Positions 22,655 through 35,089 are shown, counted from the first letter of the stretch. The stretch: DNA of 64,000 nucleotides from Rana temporaria (GCF_905171775.1 NC_053494.1:161127956-161191955), one strand, 5' to 3'. Numbers and translations are program-made. The notes: generated from the sequence alone by a model not told the origin.

Positions 22655-23329
22655 GTGATATTACATGGCAGGATCAGGACTGATAAATAGTTATCTCCTT
22701 GTAAAAAGGATATGAGTGACAGTGGTTAGCACCTAATGGTTTTCTGCACAGGAGCCTTTGAAGTCTATAACCGCCCGCTCTGCACGCACAGAATGCAATC
22801 CTTCTTGTACAATGTATACATAATAGAGTAAGTGTGTGTGTGTTTAGCACAAAAGTAATCTGTCAGTAGGTTAGATCATTTTTCAATAATAAAAAAAGTA
22901 CACGGGGGTCTCCGTTTATTCCAAGATTGTGTAAAGGAAATGAAAGCCTATTTTACATTTGCTACAATTTTAAAGTGGTTCTAAAGGTGCAAAAGTACAA
23001 GATGCTTGTTTTTGGGTGTAAATACACCAAGTTCCTGATCATGCATGATTTTTGACCAGTTCATACATATTTTACAAAGTGATGGCTCTTGCCATACACT
23101 AAGCAGAGCTGTATTTTGACATTATGCTGCCCTAGGTACATCTGAACGATGGCACCCTTTGTCACAAGCTCCACCCATTGCGTTTTTATTATTTTAGTAA
23201 AACCTAATGGAAGAATGCACTGTTAGAAGCAGCATTTGGTCTGCGGTTCATGCAAAGCTACATTTCAACTGTACAGATCACCAAACAAGAAAAAGCAGAG
23301 ATGCTTATGTTTTTTTTTAATTATTATTA

Positions 23330-23949
23330 TCGATTAATTCGACAACTAATCGATTACTATTTTCATTATCGATTAATCGGCCAGTAACCTAATGGGGTTA
23401 AAAAAAATAACGAAAATTATCCCTTTATTGTACAAAAAGAGCAAATCGCTACTGTAAATATTACTTTCACTGTCCCACTGTAAAAAAAATGAACCCCTTA
23501 CAGTAGCGATTATTTGCCATTTTTGTACTAATTTTTTTTTTTAACCCCATTATGTTACTAAACATCTCAGGCCTGGGTCACACCTGTGTGTTTTTTGGTG
23601 CTTTTTACAGAAACACTACAGTTCATTTACATGGTTTCCTATGGGCCATGTTCACATCCATGCTTTTTTCAGCTGCTGCGTATTTAGAAAAGGGCAAGGA
23701 CTTTTTTTTAATGCAAAACTGTGCTTTTTTGGTTCAATAGACTTCAATGGAGAAGCTGCAGAAGTGCATGTAATGCGTTTTTGTGGCAATTTGTGTTTTC
23801 TAATCTGCCCAACAACAAATTGGGCAAAAAAAAATGTAATAATGCAAATCTCAGCAAAATTACTTTTTTTTAAGGTTATTAACCGATTAATCGAAACAAT
23901 AAATCGGCCAATTAATCAACTATGAAAATAATCGTTAGTTGCAGCCCTA
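23330..23949. mobile_element. hAT-type element with ATCGATTAATCG termini
   Basis: The right end GTTAGTTGCAGCCCTA and repeated CGATTAATCG blocks near both ends are typical of the widespread AGGGCTGCAACTAACGATTA hAT group. Inside is a stem pair CAAATCGCTACTGTAA and TTACAGTAGCGATTA shared with the copy at 42507. It is inserted in another repeat whose parts, containing GCTGCCCTAGGTAC and GTTGCCCTAGGCAC, lie at 23085-23290 and 23995-24085. Confidence 0.75.
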
Positions 23950-24429
23950 CTTCTGACTTGTAATATCCCATGCCCTCTCTTCTCTATTGTTCAGAGGTGG
24001 AGAGAAAATTTGCCACAATTTGTACATTTTGAAGTTTGGTGCTGCCTCCTCTGGTTCAGTTGCCCTAGGCACTGGCCTGCCTGTAAGTGTCATTATAGTA
24101 AATGAGCCCTGATCACAGGTCAAACTGTAAATGTCTGCAAAACGTTCTGTATATGACATGTCTGCATCTCCATATCTCCCAGTACTCAAGCATCCCCAGG
24201 GTGATCATATGGTGTGTCATTACAAACTGCACAGTGCAATTTAAACAAAGTGGCTTATTGACAACGTTGTATTCTTTCAGGTTCGGTTCACATTAGATGC
24301 GCTGCAAATCCGCACTGCATCTAAATCACAAACTTGCAAACGGATTGTGGAGTGTATGTTAACGACACCCTGCAATCAGTTTGCAAAACGCAGCACGATT
24401 TTCAGAATTTGCAGTCCTCCTTCAATTAC

Positions 24430-24865
24430 CTCATCCTTCCATTTTGCTTTTAAATGTCCTTATTTCTGCTGAGAAATCCTCACTTCCTGTTCTTCTGTCT
24501 GTAACTCCACACAGTAATGCAAGGCTTTTTCCCTGGTGTGGAGTGTCATCCTCGCCCCCTCCCCTGGAATATAGGAAAGTCAGGACGCTATCTACGTTGC
24601 AGATAGAGAAAGGAGCTGTGTGTTAGTGGGCGTCCTGACTCTCCTGTAGTCCAAGGGAGGGGGCGAGCACGATACTCCACACCAGGGAGAAAGCCTTGCA
24701 TTACTGTGTGGAGTTACAGACAGAAGAACAAGAAGTGAGGATTTCTCAGAAGAAATAAGGACATTTAAAAGCAAAATCGAAGGATTAGGTAAGTGAAGGA
24801 GGACTGCACTAAGGTAAAGAAAGTTATTTAGGAAAAAAAAAATTGTACGTTTACAACCCCTTTAA
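24430..24865. mobile_element. Palindromic TTAA-ended element with 150-bp arms
   Basis: Arms of about 24432-24588 and 24629-24785 are near-perfect inverted copies. For example, AATGTCCTTATTTCTGCTGA faces its complement, and the CTCCACACAGTAATGCAAGG blocks match. The element closes with TTTACAACCCCTTTAA at 24865. A right-half-only copy is at 52680-52977. The L1 fragment inserted just beyond its right edge. Confidence 0.85.
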
Positions 24866-24879
24866 AATGGGTATAAAAC

Positions 24880-25523
24880 CCTACCTGGAAGGCAGCTATG
24901 GAAATGATAGATAAGTTGGCAGGTGAGCAGGTTACCTTGACGTTTAGGCATTGCCTTCTTTTCCAGAACCTGCATGACATTCCTAGACATCTGATGAGGT
25001 TGATCCACTCCATATGTATTGCTGTTCACTGGGCTATTGCTCTTCACTGGAAAAAGCAGTCGGTCCCCTTCCCCCCCCCCCCCCCCAGTAATTGCTCGGA
25101 TAGATCAGATGATGCTATCGGAAAAAATATTTCATACTCTACACGATTCGGTCCCAGCTTATGATGCTAAATGGAACCCATGGTTTCTATATAGACTCCA
25201 GGAATAACTGACCTTAGTCTTTTTGGTTTAGTTTTATTTTTGTGCTTTTCTTTTATGTGTTTTTTTCTTTATTTTTCTCTTTTGCATATAATACATATGA
25301 TTCTTCTATTTGTTCCTGAAATCGCCTTATGCATTCATTGTATGTTATCCTCCCAGGGCTCTGGGTTTGCACTATATACAGGTTTCCTATTTCTATGCAA
25401 TGATAGTTTGTATCCTTCCTGTATAGCCCGGTTTTGATGTCGATTCATATGTTATTTTTCATTACCCTTTGTATTTGGTGATTTGCTTGTTTTATCTTCA
25501 ATAAAACTTTTTGAAAACAAAAA
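24880..25523 (+). mobile_element. 3'-truncated L1-type retrotransposon with target duplications
   Basis: Both flanks carry ATGGGTATAAAAC (24867-24879 and 25527-25539). The insert ends TTCAATAAAACTTTTTGAAA with an A-rich tail, as expected for target-primed reverse transcription. Its 5' part encodes the far C-terminus of an L1-like ORF2 in two frames: ICIAVHWAIALHWKKQ, then a poly-C frameshift at about 25070-25086, then SEKIFHTLHDSVPAYDAKWN followed by PW and a stop at about 25207. The rest is 3' UTR. Confidence 0.85.
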
Positions 25524-25539
25524 AAAATGGGTATAAAAC

Positions 25540-26068
25540 AAGGAGAGGAATTCCTATGGCCAACAAGATCTTATAACACCTGGTTTAATGAGCCTTATAC
25601 ATATTGCAAGCCAGGAGCTGGAACAAGTTGAATAAGTTACACAGAAACTGAACAGGATAATGGTCAACGATACACTTCCGTGCGCCCTTACCAGCAACCA
25701 GTTGAAATTAAAAAAAAAACCTGGCCATCGTGGCTTTGGTACTTGGAGAGGGTCTACTGTAGTCCCACTTGGATACCTCAGCTACATTCATTTTTGCTTT
25801 ATGATTCTTGCTTGTACTCCATGTCTATCTATTCCTTAACTTCCACAATCCTACTCTTTCTTACACCGCCCCGTTTTTTTCTTCCATCTCCTGGATACCT
25901 TGAAAATCTTCAACCTTATTGTACCCGATTTACTCTTCAACACTCTGTACAAGAAAAACTGTAACCAAAAATCAAAAATACTTGTTATGCAACACAACCT
26001 TATTAGATATCGTCCACTCCTTTATTCTGCAATCAACAGTTATGTCACAGTCATGACTTTCTTTATGC
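25540..26068. other. mtx2 intron, no feature recognised
   Basis: There are no repeat termini that I can pair and no coding signal. A C/T-rich stretch with short frames is present at 25740-25960. Confidence 0.35.
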
Positions 26069-26663
26069 TTAAAGCAGAGGTTCCGCGGTCCAAGCTTTTT
26101 TATTTTTTCAGTGCAATCAATGTTGTTTCATAGAACAACTCGGTACTCACTGTTTTCGCGATTAAAACCACCCCCCATCCGTTTTCGTTCAAAAGAGTAA
26201 CTTTTAAAAAACGATCCCGACATGTGCCATTTTGCTTGTGGGCATTATGAAGCCCACAAGCACGGACTTCCGGGAAGTTGTGAATGCTCATGCACGACGG
26301 TACACGCCCCGTTGTGGCGGCATTCGCAACAATATTGCTTAATGGCAATATTCACCTGTGTGCCCTTATTTAAAATCGCGATGAGTGAAATCTCGCAAGA
26401 TTTCGATGGACGGTGTTCAACATTGTCTCCTGGGAAGCATGACACTGCTCCCAAGAGACATCCCAGCAAACAATGCGGCGCCGGGGAAAAGAAGAGATAC
26501 GCCTACTCCCACGGGAGGAATACCCAGAAGTCCACCTTTACAGAGCTAATTAAAGGTATTTAAATCATCATAAAAAAAAATAAACAATAGGCATATGTTT
26601 ATGTATATGGTGCACTTATCAGGATAAGCTAATGTTAATATTTCAGGTGAACCTCCGCTTTAA
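26069..26663. mobile_element. TTAA-bounded R1-type element
   Basis: The ends are TTAAAGCAGAGGTTCCG (26069) and GTGAACCTCCGCTTTAA (26663), which are inverted with TTAA outermost. Internal stems include CTTGTGGGC facing GCCCACAAG at about 26235-26260. No coding sequence is seen. Confidence 0.75.
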
Positions 26664-26768
26664 GCTGAAAGCCTGTTATGGTTGATTCTGTAACAACACT
26701 GATGATATATGTACCCAAGTGCCTGTTCACTCTTCCTCAATGTTGGGGGTCTTTTCTGTTCTATAAAC

Positions 26769-27379
26769 TTAAAGAGTTAGTAAAGGTTCCTATTTTTTTT
26801 TTTTAAATAACATGTCATACTTCCCTCCACTGTGCAGTTCATTTTGCACAGGGTGGCCCCGATCCTCGTCTTCCGGAGTCCCTCAGTGACTGTCTTAGCT
26901 CCTCCCCGCAAGAGCTAACCAAGCGCTCTCCCAAGGGGGTTAGCTTGCGGGTGCGCTCCAGTGATACAATCGGCGGCCATTGCCACCGACTGTATCACTC
27001 GGCCCCGCCCCCGTCATTGATTTGATTGACAGCAGCGGGAGCCAGTGGTTGCGCAGCTATCAATCATCCAATGAATGAGCCGAGAAGCCAGCACGTTCAC
27101 GACGCGGGACTTTCGCAGTAGGGAACCAAGCAAGTTAAGCTGCAACGCTTCACTTCCCGATTCCCTCACCGAGGATGGCGGCGGGGACAGCTGAGACACG
27201 AGCAATTGCTCGGCCTCGGCTGCCGACATTGCGGGCGCGCTGGACAGGCAAGTGTCCATTTTTTTAAAAGTCAGCAGCTGCAGTATTTGTAGCTGCTGAC
27301 TTTTAAAAAAAAAAAAATAATAATTCGGGTGGACCGTTGCTTTAAGGTGAAAAAACGCAAAGCTTTACAACCCCTTTAA
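26769..27379. mobile_element. TTAA-bounded R2-type element, chimeric with R1 sequence
   Basis: The left half (TTAAAGAGTTAGTAAAGG, then GTGCAGTTCATTTTGCACAG) is R2-like and the right edge is TTTACAACCCCTTTAA. Between about 27120 and 27343 is an R1-like segment, with GATTCCCTCACCGAGGATGG and an AAAAGTCAGCAGCTGC inverted pair, that ends in its own TTAA. This implies one TTAA element landed in another. Confidence 0.7.
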
Positions 27380-28806
27380 CAAAAAGATTGCAATTAAATA
27401 ATGGCAGCACAATTTTACTTACAATGCAGCACATGGGGCTCACACATGTACCATGATGATGTATACAAGTGGAATATAATATGTGTTCAAGTAGGACATC
27501 CATCATGAAGAAATATACCTGTGTAACAAGCTTCAAAAGTAAGCTCCCAATGTCTTGAATTACTCACTAGTTTCAAGTAAGTGATGTCACCAAAGAATAA
27601 CAGGTTAAAGTAAACCTGTGACTAGGCCATGTAAGGTCCTTGAAAGGCAGTAATTGAGCTTTATAACAATCCCTCACTGACCAATGTAGCTACAGCTACT
27701 GTGAAGTAATTCCTGCCTAAATCATAACTAAACTCTCTCAATCTACATTAACCAGTTGTAATCCATATGCTGCCAACATTAGTAAATAGATAGGTAGGTA
27801 TATTATATTTTGTTGCTTTAACCTTCTTGTTTTTTACATTTATTTCATTGCTCTCTGGTTTTGGCCTAGGCCAAAATGATGTCATGCATCCCAGGAGTCT
27901 TCATGGGCTTTTTTTTTCTCTTTCATCTGGACGAGGGGAGTTATGGTTTCTCAGCTAAGCACACCCTCCTGCCTGAACATCTGAGGGCAGAGGAAATCCA
28001 GGAAGTAAAAACTACACAAATCAAGTGCCCTTACTCAAGAGGAACGCAGCTAGGAACACTAGGGGGTGTTTTTCAAAGTGATTTACCAACAAGTTAAGAC
28101 AAAGATGGGTAAGTTTGCTTTGAATAGTAAAAATTAAGTAAATAGCGTTTTTCAGTTTGTGGTGCTCCGATAAGGTTTAGTTCCACTTTAAATTTCACAG
28201 CAGAAGTACTGAAATCATTCCTTCTCAGCAGCTCAGCTCACTCTGCTACTCTCTCTCTCTTCCATAGCACCTGCTCTATGTTTACAATGTTGATTAGAAA
28301 GCTTGAAGGCTTCAAAGTCGCCGCAGGGAGGGGGAGCAGAGGGAGCAGAGTTCCTGAAAAGTCCTTAGTGCTTCTGCTGCGACTTTTGAGGAGGAATTGC
28401 TTCATTCTGCCTGCAGCTCCAGGTCATTTACTACTTATACTATAAAAATACCTGAATGTCCATAGCCAGGCCAGAGGTTTACTGTAAAGGTCAATGCCTT
28501 GAAACAGTTATTCACAGAAATCAAAGAATGTAAGTTTCCATCTGAGGCCTCTCACATATATATTCAAGACAGATTCTCTTTAAAATGAACTAAAATTACA
28601 AACATGTTCAGGCATATTTAATAAGCCAAAGAGGAGTAAAGCCCAGTAATGCAAAGCAACCAATCAGAATTTGTTTCACTGATCTGGCTTTAGGAAACTC
28701 ATATGGGTTACCTCATCCTGCATATCATCATTGATATATTTTTTTGAGTATCACATTTTCTTTTCTAGCATGCAGTATGGGAAAGCAATGCTATTGCTCT
28801 ACTCAC
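27380..28806. other. mtx2 intron, largely unassigned
   Basis: No exon and no paired repeat termini were recognised. The stretch includes CT-rich microsatellite-like runs near 28250 and a GTTCCACTTTAA element end at about 28190. Confidence 0.35.
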
Positions 28807-28932
28807 CTGTTCCAGTGTCTTCCCAGCCCAGCCAATGGCTTTCATTTTCCTCTTAATTTCCCATTTCTTTTGAAGAACTAGGATGGCATTGAGTGGCCAT
28901 GAATACGGCGAGGTATACCGGGGCTGAGTGAT
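28807..28932 (-). CDS. mtx2: mtx2 internal coding exon, 42 codons
   Basis: The acceptor is TTTATGCAG and the donor is GTGAGT. The exon is phase 0 at both ends and encodes ITQPRYTSPYSWPLNAILVL followed by QKKWEIKRKMKAIGWAGKTL and EQ. The SPYxWPLN and KRKMKAIGW blocks are diagnostic for metaxin 2 rather than metaxin 1 or 3. It forms the central part of the C-terminal GST-like helical domain. Confidence 0.97.
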
Positions 28933-29072
28933 CTGCATAAACACAAAAACCACAAGAACCTCAAACACGGGAAGAAAATAGAAAACAGACAGCACTGCCT
29001 AATAAGCTGCATTTATCCACAATGGATATTTCCCAAATGAAAATCGCAGCCTGCAGCAGTAAATATTTCCCT

Positions 29073-30134
29073 TTAACCACTTCTGTACCGTAGGACGTCA
29101 TATGACTTCAGTGGGGGATATCTGAATGATGCCTGCAGCTACAGGCATCAGATATTCTTCTTTTCAGGCGGCGATTCTGCGCATCATAAGAATGATCATA
29201 TCGGTGGTTCCGCCGCTTAATCGCTCTTATAGGCTGCGGGAGGAGACATCCCCCCTCCTGCCACCATCCGGTGCTTCTCCGGGCTCTCCCGTGCCATGGG
29301 AGGCCCGGAGAACGAATCGGCCACCGCCGAAGAGCATAGTGATATCCGGTGACCAAATGGTCACCGGTCATCTCTATGACCGTCGGAAGGCCCGGGCGCG
29401 ACCTTATGATGTCACGCCTGGGTACCCGGAAGTAAACAAAGCTGCGATTACGGCTAAAAGCATGAGATCAGTGAATTTTCTTTCCGATCTCATGCTTTCC
29501 AGCCTGGAGGAGAGATGTGGGGTCTTAATGACCCTGCATCTCTCCATAAAGAGGACCTGTCACACAATATTCCTATTACAAGGGATGTTTACATTCCTTG
29601 TAATAGGATTAATAGTGATTAAAAAAAAAAAAAAAAATATACACACACACATATATATATATAAAATTAAAACGCCCCTGTCCCCAGTAGCTCGCGCTCA
29701 GAAGCGAACGCGCACATAACTCCCGCCCACAAATGTAAATGCCGTTGAAACCATGTGCGTTGGGGCGAGAGCAATAATTCTAGCACTAGACCTCCTCTGT
29801 AACTCTAAACTGGTAACATGTAAAACAATTTAAAGAGTCGCCTATGGAGATATTTAAGTACCGAAGTTTGGCACAATTCCATGAGTATGTGCAATTTTAA
29901 AGCGTGACATGTTAGGTATCTATTTACTCGGCGTAACATCTTTCACATTATACAAACAAATTGGGCTAACTTTACTGTTTTGTTATTTTTTAATTCATTA
30001 ACCCGTTTTTTTATTCCCCAAAAAAGGCGTTTGAAAAATGTATATAATGTTTGGGGGTTCTGAGTAATTGCTAAATTATTATTTTTACATGAAGGAGAAA
30101 AGTGCCAGAATAGGCGCAGTATGGAAGTGGTTAA
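29073..30134. mobile_element. TTAA-bounded long repeat (TTAACCACTTC termini)
   Basis: The left end TTAACCACTTCTGTACCG and right end TATGGAAGTGGTTAA are inverted with TTAA outermost. The interior includes a CATCAGATATTC inverted pair, a GAACGAATCGGCCACC core, a GATATCCGGTGACC stem and an AT-rich half with a (CA)(TA) run at 29640-29662. A 197-codon frame through the CpG-rich half has no recognisable protein features and is not called a gene. Confidence 0.75.
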
Positions 30135-30147
30135 ACATTGCTTATTC

Positions 30148-30440
<293 letters not shown>

Positions 30441-30632
30441 AAATAGCTAACAGCTGTATTCAAATTTGCCAGAAGTATTGCAAAATGTATGTGCCAGCAG
30501 AAGAAAAAACACACTGTATCAACTAATGGTATAAAACCTCAATGTTTCATTTATGAGAAGGGACCAACAATTGTGAGCAAAAGTGTTTTCTCATTAAAAT
30601 TTAACCAAGATAAATGCTTTGGAGTCACTCAC

Positions 30633-30671
30633 CTCCTCTAGTGTAGCTTCATCACACCACTGAATATATAA
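30633..30671 (-). CDS. mtx2: mtx2 39-base microexon
   Basis: The exon follows TTTTCATGCAG and precedes GTGAGT. It encodes exactly 13 residues, LYIQWCDEATLEE, in phase 0 on both sides. It matches the metaxin 2 LYxQWCDEAT segment that joins the NNMLLTAE and ITxxRY blocks. Because it is 39 bases and symmetric, skipping would keep the frame. Confidence 0.95.
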
Positions 30672-30907
30672 CTGCATGAAAATAAACAGTACAAAAAAAA
30701 GATCATGTACAAAGAGAGAAGGCAGAGAGAGAAACACATTCAACTATAACGGTTTTCTTTGTTTTCAGATATAGTCCAGTAAAGAGGACTATAGAACAGC
30801 TCAACAGAAATGCTCAAGTCCAGCCAAAGACATTAGATGGAAGTTGAACGTCTGTAGACCAATCCAACTACTGAATTGTCTTTTACCAAAAATGAACAAA
30901 AATGAAA

Positions 30908-31622
30908 GGCCCAGATCCACATAGAAATGGATAGGCGCAGCGTATCAGAGATACGCTACGCCACCGTACCTTACCTGGCGTTCTTTCAAATCCTCAAAGA
31001 TTTTGCGCCGTAAGTTACGGCGGCGTAGTGTATTTCTGGCGGCGGAATTCAAATTGGCGATTAGGGGGCGTGATTCATTTAAATGAAGCGTGTCCCCGTG
31101 CCGAATGAACTGCGCATGCTCCGTTTCAAAATTTCCCGCCGTGCATTGCGTGAAATGATGTCGCAACAACGTCATTTTTTAAACTTAGACGTGACTTGCG
31201 TCCATCCCGATTCACGGACGACTTGCGCAGAAAAAATTCAAATCTGGACGCGGGAACGCGGCCATACTTAACATGGCAAGTCTATCTATACGCCGCAAAA
31301 TACCAGCTTTAACTATACGCCGGAAAAAGCCGACTAGAGACGACGTAAGAGAATGCGACGGCCGCGCGTACGTTCGTGGATCGTCAGAAAAAGCTAATTT
31401 GCATACCCGACGCGGAAAACTACGCAAACTCCACCCAGCGGACGCCGAAAAGTATTGCATCTACGATCCGAAGGCGTACGAAGCCGTACGCCTGTCGGAT
31501 CGAACCCAGATGCCGTCGTATCTTGGTTTGAGGATTCAAACTAAAGATACGACGCGGGTAATTTGAAAGTACGCCGGCGTATCAGTAGATACGCCGGCGT
31601 ACTCTCTCTCTGGATCTGGGCC
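30908..31622. mobile_element. CpG-rich MITE with GGCCCAGATCCA termini
   Basis: GGCCCAGATCCACA and CTCTGGATCTGGGCC are inverted ends. The body is full of TACGCCGGCG-like words and shares GCGCGTACGTTCG and ATTCACGGACGACTT with the element at 50912-51638. Open frames here reflect CpG-rich composition. Confidence 0.8.
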
Positions 31623-31711
31623 AAGGTGTTCACATCACACTTAGATTGTTGCTCTAACAGCTATGCAGGATTTGCCACTAGCTGTGCAAGGTGAGGGCCT
31701 ACCTGACTTAT

Positions 31712-32065
31712 GGCCCGTACACACGATCCGAAAATCGGATGAAAAATACAACTTTCGACACAATCGTACGATAATTGGATCGTTAGTACAGAGCTTTCGA
31801 AAAGCCGATCACGACAGTTCATCTGATATTCATCGATATTTTGACAAACACAACATTTTCCTTATACTATACCAGATCATACGGTTTTCGGTCAGTCAGT
31901 ACAGTTGTCGTTCCAAAAATACAATACAAATACACTACAACACATGACATCACTTCAGATTTTTCATGACTTTAGTAACCTATTTAATTTCTACTGTTGG
32001 ACTGTTTTTCTCTTTCTGCCGGATCAATCCGTCATCCAATTCTCGGATCGTGTGTATGCAGGGCC
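31712..32065. mobile_element. MITE with GGCCCGTACACACGATCCGA termini
   Basis: The right end CTCGGATCGTGTGTATGCAG, followed by GGCC, is the inverse of the left end. The interior is AT-rich. It belongs to the group of elements sharing a GTACACACGA-type terminus. A second, truncated unit containing GGACCCTGGGCAAAC follows to about 32200. Confidence 0.75.
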
Positions 32066-32230
32066 GTCTTTAATACTGATTGGACCCTGGGCAAACATTT
32101 TCTTGGGCTCTCTCTAATCCACTTAATTAACTATTTTCGGGCAGTGCGGGTTCAAGGGGCAGCTGATTTGGGCTCCACAACAATGACTGGGCCCTGATGG
32201 CCAACTACAAGAAATGTCTGACCTCTGATT

Positions 32231-32478
32231 GCCAACAAGGGTTTTGCCACCAAGTACCAAGTCATGTTTTGCGAAGAGGTCAAATCCTTTTTCACTCATT
32301 AAAATGCAAATCAATATAGAACTTTTTTGAAATGCGTTTATCTGGATTTTTTTGTTGCTATCCTGTCTCTCATTGTTAAAATAAACCTACCATTAAAAAT
32401 TTAGACAGATCATTATTTTGTCAGTGGGCAAACATACAAAATCAGCAGGGGATCAAATGCTTTTTTTTCCTCTCTGTA
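32231..32478. mobile_element. Tc1-like terminal fragment
   Basis: AAGGGTTTTGCCACCAAGTA, then GCATTTTAATGAGTGAAAAA on the opposite strand, and AGCAGGGGATCAAATGCTTT form the 3' terminal region of a common vertebrate Tc1-like element. No transposase motif remains. Confidence 0.65.
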
Positions 32479-32673
32479 CCTGCCAAAAGATCTGTAATAC
32501 CGATCAGTCAATCGCCACCCTCACTTCACAGCATAACTGGTTGACTTGACTTTTCTCAGCTCTATTTAAGCAATAAAATGTGGTCCCTGTGCTATCCTCT
32601 GCTAGATGATTGGACAATGAATAGTAATCCCCAAATTCTGCTCACACTGCTCCCCTATCCTGTTAGTATAGCA

Positions 32674-33579
32674 CAGGGGTGTCTAAACTTTCGAAGGGGC
32701 TGGTTTGCTGGCCTTCAGACTTTAGGGGGTCGGACTATGGCCACTGAGAGTACAAAATGTCTTAGAGTCAATAGAAGTAAACAATGCCCCATCATTGGTG
32801 TCATTTGAAGGAATAATGTCTCATTGTTGGTGTCAGTGGGAGGAATAGGTCTCCATAACTGGTATCAGTGAGAAGAATCGTGCCCAATCATTGGTATCAG
32901 TGGGAGGAATTATGCCCCATCATCGGTATCAGTGGGAGGAATCATGCCCCATCATCGGTATCAGTGGGAGGAATCATGCCCCATCATCGGTGTTAGTGGG
33001 AGGAAATCGTGCCCTGCCGTCAGTGTGTGGAAGGAATAGTGCCCAGCATTGGTATCAGTGGGAAGTATAGTGCCCCATCATTAGTGTCAGTGGGAGGAAT
33101 AGTGACCCAGCATTGGTATCAGTGGGAAGTATAGTGCCCCATCATTAGTGTCAGTGGGAGGAATAGTGACCCAGCATTGGTATCAGTGGGAGGTATAGTG
33201 CCCTGTCCCTGGTATCAGTGGGAGGAATAGTGCCTCATCATTGGTATCAGTGGGAGGAATAGTGCTCTATCATTAGTGTCAGTGGGAGGAATAGTGCCGA
33301 TTATTGGCATTAGTGGGAGGAATAGTGCCCCATCATTGGTGTTAGCGGAATGAATAGTGCCCCATCATTGGTGTTAGCGGAATGAATAGTGCCCCATCAT
33401 TGGTGTTAGCGGAAGGAATAGTGCCCCATCATTAGTGTTAGCGGAAGGAATAGTGCCCCATCATTGGTGTTAGCGGAAGGAATAGTGCCCTGCCGTTGGT
33501 GTCAGTGGGGGGAATAATACTTATAGGGCCCTAAGGGCTGGATAAAGGCAAGCAAAGGGCCACAGTTTGGAGACAACTG
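32674..33579. mobile_element. hAT-type MITE filled by a ~32-bp minisatellite, 8-bp duplication
   Basis: The ends are CAGGGGTGTCTAAACTTTCG and CAGTTTGGAGACAACTG. The flanks GTATAGCA (32666-32673) and GTATAGTG (33580-33587) are a 6/8 match, fitting a hAT 8-bp duplication. From about 32780 to 33510 the interior is a tandem array of a GCCCCATCATTGGTGTCAGT plus GGGAGGAATAGT unit, with many variants. Confidence 0.85.
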
Positions 33580-33698
33580 GTATAGTGCAATACAGTGAGC
33601 TTGACTGGCTTACAGTCCTGCCATTCCCTTTTTCAGTCTGCATTATACTGTGCAGAAGAGTACAGGAAGCCAATATTAAGATATATTTAGGTAAATTC

Positions 33699-33703
<5 letters not shown>

Positions 33704-33769
<66 letters not shown>
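33704..33769. repeat. (TA)n microsatellite between two inverted minisatellite elements
   Basis: About 33 TA units lie between the hAT-type MITE on the left and its inverted relative on the right. Confidence 0.97.
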
Positions 33770-33775
<6 letters not shown>

Positions 33776-33789
33776 AAATCACATTTAAT

Positions 33790-34536
33790 GATGAACATTA
33801 TTCTTCCAACTGACACTATTCCTCCCACTGACACCAATGATGGGGCACTAGTCCTCCCATTGACACCAACGATGGGGCACTATTCCTTCCACTGACACCA
33901 ATGACAGAGCTCTATTCTTTCCATTGAGACCAATGATGAGGCACTATTCCTGTCACCGATACCAATGATGGGGAACTTTTCCTCACACTGACACCAATGA
34001 TGAAGCCCTATTCCTTTCACTGACACCAATGACAGAGCTCTATTCTTTCCATTGAGACCAATAATGAGGCACTATACTTCTTACTGACGCCAATGATGGA
34101 GCACTATTATTTCCATTGAGACCAATGATGAGGCACTATTCCTATCACTGACACCAAATGATGGGGCAATATTCCTCTCAATGACACCAATGATGGGGCA
34201 ATATTCCTCTCAATGACACCAATGATGGGGCAATATGCCTCCCAATGACACCAATGATGGGGCAATATGCCTCTCAATGACACCAATGATGGGGCAATAT
34301 TCCTCTCAATGACACCAATGATGGGGCTATATTCCTCCCAATGACACCAATGATGGTATACAATTCCTTCCCCTGATACGAATGATGGGCAGTATTCCTC
34401 CCACGGTCCGCAAAGATGCAATGTTTACTCTCACTGTTACCAGGACAATTTCTACTCCCAATGGCCACAGTCCAGCCCCCCTAAAGTCTGAAGGGCAGTA
34501 AACTGGCCCTTTGTTTAGAAAGTTTGGAGACCCCTG
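33790..34536. mobile_element. Inverted copy of the hAT-type minisatellite MITE
   Basis: The array reads ACACCAATGATGGGGCAATA plus TTCCTCTCAATG units, the reverse complement of the array at 32780-33510. It closes with CTTTGTTTAGAAAGTTTGGA and GACCCCTG, the inverse of the left terminus of the other copy. Its own second terminus is missing at about 33790. Confidence 0.8.
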
Positions 34537-35089
34537 ATCTTGGAACCACTTATTGTTAAAAATGTAAGCAATGTTTCAGCACAACGGCTCACATATTTGT
34601 CTGTTATAAAGGCTGCCACTGGGGGTCTTCACCTGAACAGGCAGCAAAATCACAAGTGCTGATTCAATACAGGTCAGTCACTTGGAATGCCATTGGACCA
34701 GACAGATAGGGGTAATGGTCAGGCAGGACAGTCTCTATACTTCTTTTAGATGTTATTTTGGTTGCAATGTCAGCATTTTCATCAGGAGATGAGCCGCTCA
34801 CATATCTGTCTATGGTCACTGTTTGCATGATGAAACGTTGATGCATTGTAAATAATGTTTGGCTCTAAACTCATGGTGTGATGCCGAGATCTGATGTTCT
34901 AGATTTCTGTGGCACCGTCCACTATAGACCAGCACTCAAGTTGTTGGACTGGAAACCGCGTGGAGCGCACCTCGTGGAGCGCACTGTTCCTTCTTCACTG
35001 TGCAATAGATAGAGAAAGCACTCACTCGGCGGGACCAAGCATGGACACGGGTTTAACAGTGAGACCATAAAATGAAGTGACAACGTTAC

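Noticed and set aside
29126..29719. 197-codon frame in CpG-rich repeat sequence
   Set aside because: It lies wholly inside a TTAA-bounded repeat and runs into a microsatellite at its end. No domain is recognisable.
31083..31566. Arg-rich frames of 62-97 codons
   Set aside because: They lie within a CpG-rich MITE with inverted ends and reflect base composition.
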